This document shows positions 9,721-22,400 of a stretch of DNA of 64,000 bases, piece after piece; position 1 is the first letter of the stretch; every line of letters starts with the position of its first letter. Location of the stretch: the NCBI RefSeq assembly GCF_000219625.1, contig NC_018207.1, positions 496,001 to 560,000 on the forward strand, read 5' to 3'. The position numbers and the translations under genes are program-made. The DNA comes from Zymoseptoria tritici IPO323 (taxonomy: Eukaryota > Ascomycota > Dothideomycetes > Mycosphaerellales > Mycosphaerellaceae). The notes beneath the pieces were generated by a model. That model was given only the letters and a program-made list of their open reading frames with translations. It was not told the DNA's origin and made no database searches.

Positions 9721-11216
9721 CTAAGGAGTTAGCGGCTAAGGAGAAACGTAAGGAGGCTATTAAGGCCCGTAGTATAAAGCGGCCTTCTCGTACTTTAGAT
9801 AAGGGCAATAGTAGTAGTAGTAAGGAGCTACTATCGACAGATAATCGCACCTCTAAAGCGAAGCGCCGCAACATATAACGGGCGGAGCTAGCGGCAGACC
9901 GGATTCGTAGTAGTACTAGTAAGACTATCGCGGCGGCGCTATAGTAGATACGTAAGGATTCGAACGCCTTTAATGCGCGGTATAAGCGTTAAGAGTAGGC
10001 TCTTTAACGCTAGCACGAAGAGAAGATAGAAGAGCGGCGGCTAGCTCGTAAACGTAAGGAGGCTCGGAGGCGTAACGGCGGTAGTAGTAGTAGTAATACT
10101 AATAGGCTTATAAGGCTCGAGCGACAGGTAGAGCGGACGGATAAGAAGATTAATAGGCTTATAAGCATATTAGAGCGGTTAGTAGATAATAGGAAGTAAT
10201 AAAGGAAGGGTAGTAGAATTAAGGAGATGTTGTTAAAAATAAGCGGCGGGAGTAGCCGGAGGGGTTGTTTTTTATAGTATATATCGTCTAGTATTTGCTT
10301 ACTCGTAGGTGCAACTCTGTCGTCGCCGTAAGGCTCGAATTTATATTGTTTTTAGTACAAAAAAGGGGTCTTAGCGGCTTTTATATAATAATAGACTTAC
10401 AACTTCGAGTAAATCTAGTACTAAGAATACTATTAAACATAACGCCTTAAAAATAGCTCGAATTAATAACGCTATTGCCGCGGTGCGAATCTTCTACTTA
10501 ACCGCACCTCCTTCCTTCTATTAAATATAATAACATATACCGCCGCGAGCCTTATACGCCCTTAGACTACCTTATACGCCTTCCCCTCGACCGCCTCCTA
10601 TTAGACGTCCTGTCGAAACCCCTCTAGATACACCTCTACCGTCGGCGGCGCGTACTTAAATATATTCGAGATAGGGTTATAAAAGCCGGCTTTATATCTT
10701 ATATAGTGTACGCTATTCTATAGCAACAACGATACGAAGTAGTACGCCGAGACCGGTTAGTAAGAGCTCCGTAACAACTAGCCGATATTAGGGTACGTAA
10801 AGAGCTTAAAGTTGTCCCTAAAGGCTATCTTAATACTAATTCGAGCCTATAAGTAGAAGAAGTTAGCTCGGCTCTAAGCGTCTAAGAGGTAATAATAGTT
10901 ACCGGTAATAGCTCTAAATAGATCGATAATAGTATAATAGCTATAGTAAGCGCTGTCGCTATATAGATATAGCTTACGCTTATCCTCCGGCCGTTCTTCG
11001 AAGATTCCTCGTAGCCGTTCGAGCACCCTAGAGTTGTAGTATACTTACTAGTCGTTCGTAGCTCTAAGGAAGGGTAATAAGGCATAAACGACTAAACTAT
11101 CCGGTGTTGTTATATACTAGAGCTTCTTACTATTGCCCCTATAGTAACTACTATAGGTATCTAGCTATATCTAATAATCCTTAGGCCTTGCGAAGTAGAA
11201 GAACGTACTATCTACG

Positions 11217-11229
11217 AATCCCTAAACAC
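11217..11229. repeat. Left target-site duplication of the LINE
   Basis: The 13-mer aatccctaaacac recurs exactly at 16804..16816. Confidence 0.85.
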
Positions 11230-12188
11230 ATCGACATCCGCACTTCCATTGCACACCCAATATTGACCCGATTATCACCAAACACGCACTATTCGAAAGC
11301 CCTTATTAAGGCCGTTCCAACGAACCCGCATTTACCCCGCTGCCCTTAAAACCTACGCCGCTACTGGAGTTCAAAGATTTACCTTGTTGCCCCCTTTAGG
11401 GTGCAAATTTTGCTAAACTCCGGGATTTGGCCCCTACCTCCGAAACCTTATTCCGACCTTACCTCCCCTACACTCGAAATATTCCCTGTTTAGGGCATTG
11501 TATAAGGAAGGTTTACAACCTGTACTACAACACTTTAACACACTATAACACAACTAATACGCCACCGATTCGGACGCCGTGTAGCCCGTTTAAAAGCCCT
11601 CGACGAGAGCTTTTATTCTAGCTATTAAACGCCTAATTTGGTCGAATTTTAAAAGAGCTAAAGGCCAAACAAGAGCAGTGTTCCTAGGATATACAAATAT
11701 ATATATACATATATACTTAGTTCTCTCTATACTAGAGTTACCTATTGTCCTACGCCGCCGAAAGAGGAAGCTAAAGGAGCAGTGTAGTTTAGTAAGGACG
11801 AATTTGCACCTCTAGGGATTAGAGTAGTAGTACTAGCTATATAGCTAGATACTCTATATAGAGTATAGGCCTACCTTTCCCTAGAGACAAAGGTTATCCC
11901 GAACCTGCTACGGCTACCCGCAGAACGCCTCTAAAGCCTGCTATAAAGACGTACGTTACTGCAGGCTAGAGTACTTCCTAGAAGTAGAGGTATATTTATA
12001 TATCTCTTCTCTCCTCTTTAAAGTATACCTTCTCCTATACTCCTACTTTATATAGTAGGGAGAAGAGTGCCCTAGTATCGTAAGTAGGCTAGGACCCGAA
12101 CGCGATTAGAAATAGAGACGAACAAGCAGCCCTCTCGGCGTAAGACTGCTAAGCCTCTTTTCAAACAACAAATAACAACAACAAGACA

Positions 12189-13352
12189 ATGTCTACCGAG
12201 ACGGAAATAACAGACGCAGGTACCCCTTAGACTCCAAAAGCTACAGCTAGAGGGGACGAGGAAGTTACATTTAAGTCTCTTAAAACCCTGCCGTCGCCGA
12301 AGGAACTACTAAAAAGAACCGGCATTCCTTTCCTACCTAGGAAAAGGCAAAACCCCTTCGAATTTAGTAGCTCCCCGACTCGTAGCCCTTCTCTTAGAAA
12401 GAAACAAACACTCTCTCGCACGCCCGCGAACGAGAAGATCCTACAAGCCCGATAGCTACTAGTCGAAGCGGCGGGGGATCTAGGCGGGTTTCTAGAAGAA
12501 TAAACCCGGGTTCTCGACCTTCTCGAAGTCTTTCGGCACTTTACCGAGTATACAGACTTTAGGATAACGTCCTAAATCCTCGCAAAGCAAGTCTCGAACC
12601 TAGAAACGATAACAAAGAAACTAGCAGCACAGGCGAAGAAGCCTACTTTCGCAGACGTTATTAAGGGAGATAGCGGATCCGCTACCTCTACCTTTACCTC
12701 CTCGACAATAAAGACAATATAACAATAACAACAATAACAACAATAGTAGACGACTATCTCCCGGAGGGCTAGCAAGCCGAAAGAATAAGCAGAACCGATG
12801 CCTCTTATCCTTGTACTAAAGGATAAAGAGAAGGAACTCGACTAGATCGCAACCCGAGACAAAATTAACGACGCTCTTAAAGGCGAAGACTAAGAGCTAG
12901 CTGTCCTTGCGATAAAGAAATTATTTCGGGGTAATATTGTCCTAAACTTTGCAATAGAGAAAGCCCGCTAACGAACGATCGATAGCCTTACTAAGGTTAC
13001 CGATATCGTAGGCGAGGCATAGGTAATAGAGGACTCTCTCTAGCATAAGGTCGTAGTCTACGGCGTCTCGACCGCGAACTTTAACACGCTAACAGGCCTA
13101 TAGGACATTTAACAAGAAATTAAGACCTTTAATAGAGGTCTTAAACTCGCAGGCACCCCGATTTAGCTAACAAACGAAGAGAGAAGAAGGACTCTTACTA
13201 GGGCGACAGTTCTAGTAGGTTTTGCTACCGAGGAGGAGGCAAAAAGGGCTATTTAAAACTGTCTATACGTAGGCGCGGACAGCCTAAGAGTCGAGAAGGC
13301 GAAGGATCGTATATAACAGAAAGGGAGGCCCCTAGAACGTTCTACATGTTAG
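12189..13352 (+). pseudogene. LINE ORF1 (gag-like), RIP stops only
   Basis: From the ATG at 12189 a 387-codon frame reaches TAG at 13350..13352 with all internal stops at positions explicable as former Trp or Gln. Readable pieces include KSLKTLPSPKELLKRTGIPF, KPTFADVIKGDSGSATSTFT and HKVVVYGV. The FADVIKG stretch is typical of ORF1 proteins of fungal Tad-like elements, which bind the element RNA. No frameshift was found. The stop overlaps the ORF2 start codon (ATGTTAG at 13346..13352), suggesting coupled translation. Confidence 0.7.
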
Positions 13353-16300
13353 AATACTCTCTACGGATCTTCTACATTAATCTTAACTAATCTATCGAGG
13401 CTATAGAGTCTACCTTAGACGTCGCGGTTAAGCAGAAAGCCGACCTTCTACTAGTCTAGGAACCGTAGACTATAGAAGACCCGATAACAGGCTACAAAGA
13501 GACAAGATCTATCGCATACTAGGAGTACAACTAGCTATTCCTAACGACTACGGATTCGACGATCCGGCTAAGAACAATGCTATATATTAGCATAAGACTT
13601 AATGTTAATATCTCTCCTATTTTATTAGACGATAGCGACATACTTTCCTTTATTATTTTAGACAAGAAGGGCAACAAGATCTAGATAGTTAATCTCTATA
13701 ACGAGAAGGACCTTCGGGATACCGAGAACCCGCAAAACCGACGAACAACAGAGAGAAGCCTCTACTCTCTACGCAATACGTTCCTTCTAAACACTCTACT
13801 AGTAGGAGACTTTAACCTTAGATACCCGTCCTAGGATCCGAGGGGAAAGGATACTACTAGTGCCCGCGAATTTATAGAGTAGATAGAAGACTAGGGCTTT
13901 ACTCTATATAATACAATAGGTGTCGGGACCTTCTATAGGCCGCACCTAGACGCAGAGTCGGTCCTAGACCTTACGTTTACAAGAGGATCCTTATCTACGA
14001 AAGAAATCGACTAGAGAACGATTCCGACAGGCTTAGACTATAAGGCTATATCTATAGACCTTATTAGCGCGCAAGATCGAGCCTAACAGAAGAAAATAGT
14101 TCTAGATATAGCTTCCGCGGATTAGGAACTGTTTACAGATCTCCTAATAAGCAAGGCGACGTCTATTAACTATACGAACTCCCTTAACGACATCGCAGAC
14201 TCCTTTACCTCGTATATTACCGAATCGATGCGGGGAGCAATCCTAGAGAAAGTAGTACACGCCTGCGCAAAACCTTAGTAGAATAGAGAGCTACGCACGC
14301 TACGCTGTATAATGTCTAGAACATATAGACAGACTTTTACCTACGGACGTACGCCGACGCTAGACGAGAAAGAGGCGTATACGAAAGCGAGAAACGAGTA
14401 CTTCTAAGCTATTAAAACAGCTAAGAAGAACTACTAGAACACTTTCCTCGAAAAAGAAGACTCGAAATCTATCTTTAAAGCTATGTCCTATACTAGGAAT
14501 AGCAGCCGAAGATAGATACCTATAATAAACAACGAAGATTCTTTCGAGGGGAAATGTAAGGCCTTCTCCGAAGCCTTATTTCCGCGCCCTCCTGCCGAGG
14601 AACCTCTACCTAGCCGTTAGGAAGCGTATACAGCCGGGGATTAGGGCTAGACTACGCTAACCAAAGAGGAACTCGCTACCGCCTATAGTACGAAGATAGT
14701 AAAAGGAAAAACGCCGGGCCTAGACGGTATTACGCAAGCTATTATTAGTAAAGCGTACGGCGCTATTCCTATTACCTTTCTACGTATATATAGTAGGCTA
14801 CTCGACGAAGGACACTACCCCCGATACTAGAAAGTTGCGACAGGCGTAGTTCTAGCAAAGCCGGGAAAACTAGACTATTCGGTCCCTAAGGCCTACTAAG
14901 TTATCTCTCTCCTAAACTACCTTAGTAAGATTAGCGAGAGAATACTCGCAAAACGCCTAGGGATTATCGCAGAGACGAAGCCCCTTCTATACAACTCGTA
15001 GTTAGGAGGGCGAAAGAAGAAATCGGCTATCGATATAGTGCTTCTCTTAACAAACGAAATTAAGGAGAATCGAAGGAAGAAAAAGAAGACTTCGGTTATC
15101 TTCCTCGACGTAAGAGGAGCATACGACTACGTTATAAAGAACCGACTGTTAAGAATAATAATCTAGTTAAGGCTTCCGTATAGCCTTATACGTTAGGTTC
15201 AGTCGTTTATAAGCAATAGACGCCTACGAATAGTATTCGACGGATAGATATAGGAATTCTAGGACGTAGAGATCGGCGTTCCGCAAGGTAGCCCGATATC
15301 TCCTATCCTCTTTCTTATCTATACGCGCGACATATTCTTCTCGCTATAAGGAGTTACTCCTAGTTCCTACGTCGACGATATTAGACTATCTACCTCGTCT
15401 ACGTCCCTTAAGAAGAACTCTAAGGTACTAGAACGTAAGGTAAGAAGGCTAATAGACCTAGGAAAGAAGAACTCGATTACTTTCGACCTAGCAAAGACAG
15501 ACCTAGTACACTTCTTAAAAGGGAAAGGGTCCGATTGCCCGGTAATTCTTCCAAACAGCAATATTATTCGCCCGGCAAAGAAAGCGATAAGGTAGCTTAG
15601 GATTTAGCTAGACGCCGGTCTTACCTTTAAGAAGCATATTGTAATAAGATTAGCATAAGCACAAGCGGCATTCTATTAATTAGAAAGACTAGCAAATACC
15701 GAACGCGGTCTATCTTCTATATCGTTAAGAAAGATCTACCTAGCTTGCGTTACTATAATAGCAGACTACGGGGCCCCGGTTTAGTAGCGGTCGAAAAAGA
15801 GCATAAAACCTCTAGTATCTCTACAAAGTAAAGCTTATAGAAAGATCCTAGGCGTTTTCCGTACCGCCCTAAACGTCCCGTCCGAAGTAGAGTTAAATCT
15901 CTTCCCCCCGGATCTACGCTTAGAGAGATAGTTAATTTTATACTCTCTACGCGTAGCAAAGCTACCCGAAAACTACCCTATAAGACTCGCTATCTAAAGC
16001 GCGCCTCTAGATACGCGAGAAGTCCGACACAAGGACTCGAGAGAGATACTTCCGCAAAAATAATAGAGAACATAGATATAACTACTCTGTTATCGACTCC
16101 GACAATACAAGCATTTCGTAGAACACGAGAGGGCTAACTACGCAAAAGACGATCTCTTTAGCGTCTGGAAAACCTAATACGAAATAGTAAGACAACGGGA
16201 GATTAATAAGGTACCTAGGAATACAAATAGCTACCTTAGTCGATTTCTATAGAGCTCGCTAGGAAAACATAGAATAGGAGGAAGACGCGCTTTAACTAGT

Positions 16301-16590
16301 GCCTTCTATACTATCCTATTAGGATACGGATACCTAAAGTCCTATCTCTATCGCTTTAGACACGTAACGACGCTAGACTGCCCTTGCGGACGACGAGAAA
16401 CAGTAGAACACCTTGTATATAGCTGCCCTATCTACGATGTATTTAGGCTACTACCGCTACGACAAGCACAATCTCTACTAGAAATAGTAGAAGATAAGGA
16501 ACTCCGGAAACACCTTACTACCTTTCTCTCGGATACAAAGATTGCTTCTAGGTCCTAGCACCTAGTAAGAGGCGAAGACGAGACCGTCTA
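13346..16590 (+). pseudogene. LINE ORF2: endonuclease plus reverse transcriptase, RIP stops
   Basis: The frame starts at ATG 13346. The AP-endonuclease-like domain shows LLLV*EP* (an LQEPW-type motif, both stops from RIP) at about 13449 and LLVGDFNLRYPS at about 13797. The reverse transcriptase shows IFLDVRGAYD at about 15098, GSPISPILFLIY at about 15290 and the catalytic SYVDDI at 15364..15381. Near the end, CPCGRRETVEHLVYSCP at about 16379..16430 is the C-terminal Cys/His motif of this LINE group. Stops fall at Trp and Gln positions. The exact C-terminus is uncertain because a former Trp cannot be told from the real stop near 16590. Confidence 0.8.
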
Positions 16591-16803
16591 GCCTACACTC
16601 CTTTTACTTTTCCTTATTTGTTTTTCTTTAAAGTCCTTCGATAATAGCTAGCTACTATCCTAGGCACGGGTCTTTCCCTAAGGTTAAGAGATACGAGAGA
16701 ACAACGATTGCACATAGATAGACTGCTGTCGCGAGACAGCCGTCCTACATAGTCATAGACTCCTATAGGACGTAAATGGAACAAACAAACAAACAAAACA
16801 AAC

Positions 16804-16816
16804 AATCCCTAAACAC
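16804..16816. repeat. Right target-site duplication of the LINE
   Basis: This is an exact copy of 11217..11229, directly after the (AAAC)n tail. Confidence 0.85.
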
Positions 16817-17904
16817 GTCTACCGCTATAGCCGGCGTTGCTAACCTTCCTTATATACCGCTCTAGTATATTAAGGTTATCTAGCGCTAGCTACTAATAGA
16901 TTATAGCTCCGAACTTCTTATACAACAGCTCGACGGTGCTATTAAATACCTACGATATCTACGTATAAGAACGGCTATATCTAAGGCCGTAATACCTCCC
17001 TAGATATAATAAGTAATAGTATACAAGATATAGAGCTTATAATAGTGTTGCTACGTAATAGTACCTACCCTTAGCGTCGCTCCGGAAGCGTAGTTATTTA
17101 TAGCTAAGGAGCAATAGTACTAGCCTTAACAGCTATTCCTTAGTAAACCGAGTCTCTAGCCGTACGTTGTTATCGTACTTAAGGTCTATATTCTACTCGA
17201 AGTGTAGGTATTTATAACTAATCTAGTCTCTAGCTATTCGAGGTGCCCTTATACTACGCTATACTTCTACTAGCTCTAGCTCTTCTTGTTTACCGAGGAC
17301 GATTAATAGTACAATAGTAAGTATCTACTTCCGCCGTAGAGCGTCGCGTTATAGAAGGAGCGAATCTATAGTAAGGGCGGCAACGACTACGAATATACGA
17401 TACTATAAACAATACTATAAGGACGACGCGACGACGCGATATACTATCTACCGGCACACTATATTAAGTAAGCGTAAACGATAGTATAGTACTAAGGCAA
17501 CAAACAAGGTTAATATAATCCGGCTCCGCGAGAACGTCGCTAACTACATTAAATTTAGAATACCTTTTTAGTCGACTAGCGATAAATATAGTTTATTACC
17601 GAAAGCTACTACCTAGACGATCGTCCGCCAAAAGTATGTTATAGACTATTCTTCCCTTGTTCGTAAGATTAAGCGAATGCCGTCGCTTCCCGACGGAGTA
17701 GCTATCGATAAGCTGTTTCGGGGAAGACTACCGCGGAAATATAGTATCTAGAGGGAATAGGGCAAGCTATAAAGAAACTAGGTCGCGTAGAACGTTTAAT
17801 AGGATTGTCGGTTAGTAATCCCTACTAAAGTTATAGAACACTACGCTAGTAGGGTAGTCCGGTACAACTTACGCTGTTCCCCGCGTAAGACGAAGCGCTA
17901 AAGC

Positions 17905-17963
17905 GGCTAAGTCCGGAAGTTCGGAAATTAAATTAGTACAAAATCGCATTTCTAAATTAGCGC
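17905..17963 (+). repeat. Left terminal inverted repeat
   Basis: 59 bp, 54 of 59 identical to the reverse complement of 25534..25592. It is the more strongly RIP-altered of the two. Confidence 0.8.
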
Positions 17964-18429
17964 TAAAAACGCTAAGATATAGCCCTTTAAGTAGTTTCGT
18001 ATATATTTACTACTAGTTCGTGCTCTTAATAACATTAATAGGCGTTAATATTAAAAAAACAATAACATAACTCTATAGGAACTATACCGACCGCTCCGGA
18101 CCTTACGCTAGCGCTATAAACTACCCTAAAAGGGAAAGCGCTACGTAATAGTAAGCAAAAAGAAGCTACTATCGAAGGTCTTTATCGGCTAGCGCCGCTA
18201 TACGACGACGATCTTATTATTACGACCGGAAGCTCGAACTCGCGCCGCTAAAGGAGGTAGGTAATAAGCGGAGTAACCTTTATAACTACTCGACTACCGC
18301 CCTAGTTCCTATTAAAGGTAGTAGCAAGGTATACGTATATATATATCTAAGGGCTGGGGGAGTAGTAGACGCCGAGATATTAGGGAAGTATATATATACG
18401 ACGACTATATAGGAGATAACTAATAGCTA

Positions 18430-20280
18430 TAAAGGAGATATCTAGTCGTTCGTAGCGGGTTCGTAGTACGTTTACTACTTCTTAGGCTTCCTCTCTTTAG
18501 TAGACGACCGAGTCGGAGGTAGTAGAGTCGCCTTCTTCTTCTACTTCTTCTACTTTAGCTATACGGTTAATAGCGCTAGCGAACGTAGCTCCGAGCGGCT
18601 CTACGAATAGGTAGGTAGTAGCGGTAGAGGGGGGGTCTAGTTAGTAGCGATCTGCTCCTCGGCCGGTCCTTCGACGTCGTTATTAAAGGCGTTATTAAAG
18701 GTGTCCTTAACTAGTATATCGGCGAAGAAGGCCTCTTTATCGTAACCGCTCTCGATCTCCTTATCGACCTCCTCGTCGACCCCCTTATTAACTACGGCCG
18801 GCTTATCCTTTATTACTACGGCCCGCTCCTTACCCTTACTCTTACTATCCGCGGCGTCCTAGCGTACGGGCGATAAGGTAAGGTCGATCGTAGGCTAGTA
18901 GGGAGGCGGCGGCGGGGACTCTTCCTTTATAGCTACGTTCGTAGCCTAGTTCGCTACCGTCCTATCTAGTAGTATAGCCGCCTTCCCCTTCCCCTTCCCC
19001 TTACTAGGTAATGCTACCGGAGCTACCGGAGCTAGAAACTTCGCCGGTATCTTAATAGCTGCTAGCTTCTTAGTTAGATTAGCTACTAGCTTAGGACTAA
19101 GGGTATTATCTCGAGTAGCTTCGAGCTACCGTTCGTAATCCTCGAAACTAGGTTCGTATAGAGCTAGCGGATTTATAAAGTTAATTAAGCATTAGACGGT
19201 AGCTAGCTTAGGGTCTAGCGATAGCGATCGCGTACGCTCTAATAGCCGTTAAGTACAGTAGTTATGTTCCGCTTCTACCTTTAATTGTTCGAGTATCGCC
19301 TTATTACCCTTCGACTCCTAGTTTATTAGCTAAATAACAATGTTCTATTTATACGCTATACTAGCTAGCGTCTAGTTCCTAGGGAATACCGACATTACGT
19401 CTCTAAGGTCGTCCTTATCCGTAGCGGCCTCGGAGATCTTCGTCGGCTTCTACGTATTATAGTCGAAGTAAGAAAAGAAGCAATAACCTAGCTAGTCGAT
19501 ATCCGACTTAGGGTTAATAATAGCTCGCCGGAGTAGGAAGTCCTTTAACTACTACCCTTCTAGCTTAAGCTACTACTTAGTAAGGCCGAAGTTGTGTAGC
19601 TCCCTATAGATCTATTCCGGCCGCTCGAACGTCTCCTTAAAGTCGTTACGAACGATTATCCGCTACTTATATATATCTAATAAGCCTTTATATCTAGGGA
19701 TCGGCGACGACCGTCTACCCCTAGCTCTACTACCTTTAGCTAGACCGGCAATAGTACGACTACTACTAGAACCTACACTCTACTACTACGGAAGCGGAGT
19801 ACTAACTACCTTACTATATTAGTTAATATAGTACGTCCGTAGTATAGCCGATAGCTATCTATATATCGAGGCTAGTAGATAACCGACTAGTATACCCGCC
19901 GCGGAGATGCTAGCCTATAGCGGAAGGTAGTACTCCTTAAATCTAAGCTATCGATATCCTTCTACTTAGTTACTAATAGAGTTAAAGGAGTTGTACGACC
20001 GAGGGGCGCTCTAAGGCTATAGTTACATCTACTACTACTCCGGCTACTACGTCTACTACTACTACGTCTACTACTACTACCGCTACTACGTCTACTACTA
20101 CAGCTATAAGGACGGTAGTAGGTTTATTAGTAGGTTCGTTAGGAGGTTCGTTAGGAGGTTCGTTAGGAGCTCCCTTAGAGGGTCCGATAGAGGCTTCGAT
20201 AGAGGATTCGATAGACCGCTCTCTTATCCTATAAGCAACTATAGGTTATATCGTCCGTATATTAGACAGCCTTCGTAGTT
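18430..20280 (-). pseudogene. Decayed second ORF of the TIR element, low-complexity acidic/Lys-rich
   Basis: On the minus strand a frame interrupted only by TAG/TAA stops yields stretches such as KGKGKAAILLDRTVAN, then KDKPAVVNKGVDEEVDKE. Length, orientation opposite to the transposase and charged low-complexity composition suggest an accessory protein. It is not recognised as any family, and its limits are approximate. Confidence 0.35.
20020..20205. repeat. Short tandem repeats inside the TIR element
   Basis: From 20025 to 20105 the sequence is built from tac/tct/acg triplets (a repeated tactactacgtctac pattern). From 20128 to 20200 a GTTCGTTAGGAG-like 12-mer recurs with variants (ttcgttaggagg, ttcgatagagg). 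These are minisatellites, not CRISPR, as there are no spacers. Confidence 0.6.
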
Positions 20281-20689
20281 AGCTAATATGTCGGTATAAG
20301 AGATGCCGCTCTTAGGACACTTCTCGGCCTATAGTAGTTAGTATACTATTATATTAATAGAGGGAATAAGTAATAAGGGAAAGAGGGATAAGGAAGGGAG
20401 AGGCGATACGGATGCCTCTTAGGACTAGCGGTTAACGATAGTATAATCTCTCCTTCCTTACCGCATTATAGAGTTTAATACTATATACCTAGGGTATTAC
20501 GATTACCCCTCTAAACGAGCCTCGAACGTAAGGGTAGCCTATACTTAGCGGGGAAGCTACCCTGTCTACCTAGTCGCCGTTCGTAGCTCGTTCGTACCCT
20601 TGTTCGTAGAAAATTTAGAGATCCTCCGCTCCCTTACTACTTAGCCGCTTACTAATATATACGACCTAGAGCGTATATAGGAGTTTATC

Positions 20690-22400
20690 CTCTAGCGGCG
20701 TACTAACGGCGAATCGATAGCGGCGATCCTACTAGCTATCTAAGCGAACTACGGGATAAACGTAGATAGAACTACGCTCTATAAAGTACTCCGGTTATAG
20801 GGTATAACGGCGATACGCGACTAACCTCTTAGATACCTACGTGAGTTCGTTATCGGACTTTATGCCGCTAACTACTCCTATATAGCGATCCTCGATGCTA
20901 TCTACGCGACCTACTATATCTCTATCGGAAGATTAATACTATACGAAGCTCTTAAGTCCTAGGGAGTATCTTAATCGCGCTAGTAGCTCGTCCGAACGGA
21001 GATGCTCTAGTATCGTATTACTTACGCCTTCTTTATCCTCCGGTCTACCGATTAAGAAGCCTACGATATAATATAGTACGACGGCTTCCTAGTAACTCTA
21101 CGAACGATGCGACGACTACGTAGCGAACTTAGCCTAGCTAAGTAGGTAGCGGCCGAGGATCGTAGCGACGCTATACGACAGATAATAGACTAGCTACGGC
21201 AAGAGCTCTAGAACGGTAAGATTAAGGATTATAGCCGGCGAATGCTATACGAATATATGCGAATAAGATATCCGGTCGTTAGCCGTAACCGTATCTACCG
21301 AATACTAGTAGAGCTTTATCTAGAGGGCGTACGGCGACGCTAGGTGTATAACCGACAGCATCGTAGTACTGTTCGACTACCTAGACCGAACTATACATAG
21401 TTAATAGACGCTTATTATAAGCTTAAATACTTCGGCTTCTAGATCTATGCCTATATAGACGCCTATTTACGCTATGTTGTCTAGACGTACGTCGGCTTTA
21501 CTAAACGGACGTAGGCCTCCGTATAGTACTAATACGTATAGTAGGTCGATAATAATAGTAGAATAATGTACGTATATCTCTAATTCTCTAAAATAGCTAA
21601 TTTACGAACGTACCTACGAACTTACCTTAAATAGCCCCGTTATTATTTAGACGGATCGCGGAGCCGAGACTCGGTATATAGCTAATGCTTATATTACTCT
21701 AAGGAGACAGATAGAGCTAGGGCTTTAGGTCGGTAACTCCGAACGCTTTACGAACGCTCCGCGATGTGCTACTAACCTCTATAGCTACCTACTTTCGACG
21801 AATGCTATCGATATAGCATAAGTAAGATAAACTAGCGCATCGAGACGTAGTAGCGTTAGTAGAAGGTTACGACCGCTCGCTTCCGCTAATTCTTCCTTAA
21901 GCTGTTTATATAGGGCTACTACCTCCGGAAGAACAAGCACGACCGGATTGCTATACTCTTTATATATATGCCGATTATATAGGGGTGTATGCTTAGATTC
22001 GCTTACTTATAGAACAACTACCGTATTACGAAGTAGCGGCGGCGACCGCATATCTATATAGGCGTTCCTTAGTTAATGTATTACTATCTAGAGCTTTATA
22101 GCGTTATTTATTGCGGTATTTAGATCCTACTATAGTTGTTAGATAGTATAAAGCGGGATCTATTAGGTACTACGATCTAGCTACCGTTCGTTGTTTATTC
22201 GACTAACCGTTCGTAGAGTTTAATATAGAGGAATACCTTCCTCCGGCGACCTTCTAGTAGTGCGTTAGCGTACTATATAGGTAGGGGTTTACTCTTTTTA
22301 ACGAGGACGGTAGATACGTAGGGATCTCCGGTAAGGCGACTAACTACGACGGCTTCCGGATATACCCTTAGGCGTATATAGCGCTTCGTACAGCGCTTCG
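20690..22400 (+). pseudogene. Integrase-core (rve-type, D,D,E) transposase, RIP-inactivated
   Basis: Taking TAG/TAA as former Trp/Gln, the plus strand encodes a helix-turn-helix-like N-part (EYMRIRYPVVSRNRIYRILV at about 21250) and then a fungal integrase-core domain. RLPRPNYT*LIDAYYKLKYF at about 21380 contains the first Asp. TDRGAETRY at about 21650 contains the second Asp. SKIN*RIET** at about 21825 matches the NQRIExWW motif with the catalytic Glu. Downstream comes GYYLRKNKHDRIAILFIYMP. Minor gaps between motifs suggest a former intron or indels. Cut-and-paste transposition within the TIR element is the inferred role. Confidence 0.7.

Larger units (their letters stand above)
8290..10200 (+). 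pseudogene. Decayed ORF of a host DNA transposon, basic coiled-coil C-terminus, split by a short retroelement
   Basis: Reading the plus strand with RIP stops ignored gives a protein-like stretch that includes KRTVFTDERRLVVIKAL at about 8555. After the 8901..9707 insertion it continues with KELAAKEKRKEAIKARSIKR at about 9725. Its end is a long basic helix, including RLARKRKEARRRNGG and RLIRLERQVERTDKKINRL, with TAA near 10200. The frame continues across the insertion once one copy of the 13-bp target duplication is removed. No catalytic triad is recognised. It could be the second ORF of the Harbinger-like element or belong to another transposon. Confidence 0.45.
11230..16803 (+). mobile_element. 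Full-length Tad1-type LINE (non-LTR retrotransposon), RIP-inactivated
   Basis: This 5574-bp element has 13-bp target-site duplications on both sides and ends in an (AAAC)n tail. It carries ORF1 at 12189..13352 and ORF2 from 13346, which encodes an endonuclease and a reverse transcriptase. The first ~450 bp form a 5' UTR with nearly normal composition; the coding part is full of TAG/TAA stops. It sits inside the Harbinger-like transposase, so it is the younger insertion. Close agreement of the two target copies indicates little change since insertion apart from RIP. Confidence 0.88.
10560..17480 (-). pseudogene. PIF/Harbinger-like DDE transposase, RIP-inactivated and split by a LINE
   Basis: The minus strand encodes a DDE_Tnp_4-type transposase in two pieces: about 16817..17480 (N-terminal part) and about 10560..11229 (C-terminal part). 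When the LINE and one copy of the target duplication are removed, the frame reads straight through the junction as RRVWGFVDSTFFYFARPKD, taking one TAG as Trp. It continues with DTYSSYYRGNSKKL, ITTPDSLVVYALLPF and KLYLYSDSAYYSYYTI. The Asp in FVDSTF and the Asp in YSDSAY match the first two catalytic acids of the family. The third position lies near ARISIKIAF, where a Glu is expected but Lys is read. Element ends were not resolved. Confidence 0.72.

Noticed and set aside
20020..20205. Regular short repeats suggesting a CRISPR-like array
   Set aside because: Repeats are contiguous triplets and 12-mers without unique spacers, inside a eukaryotic transposon.
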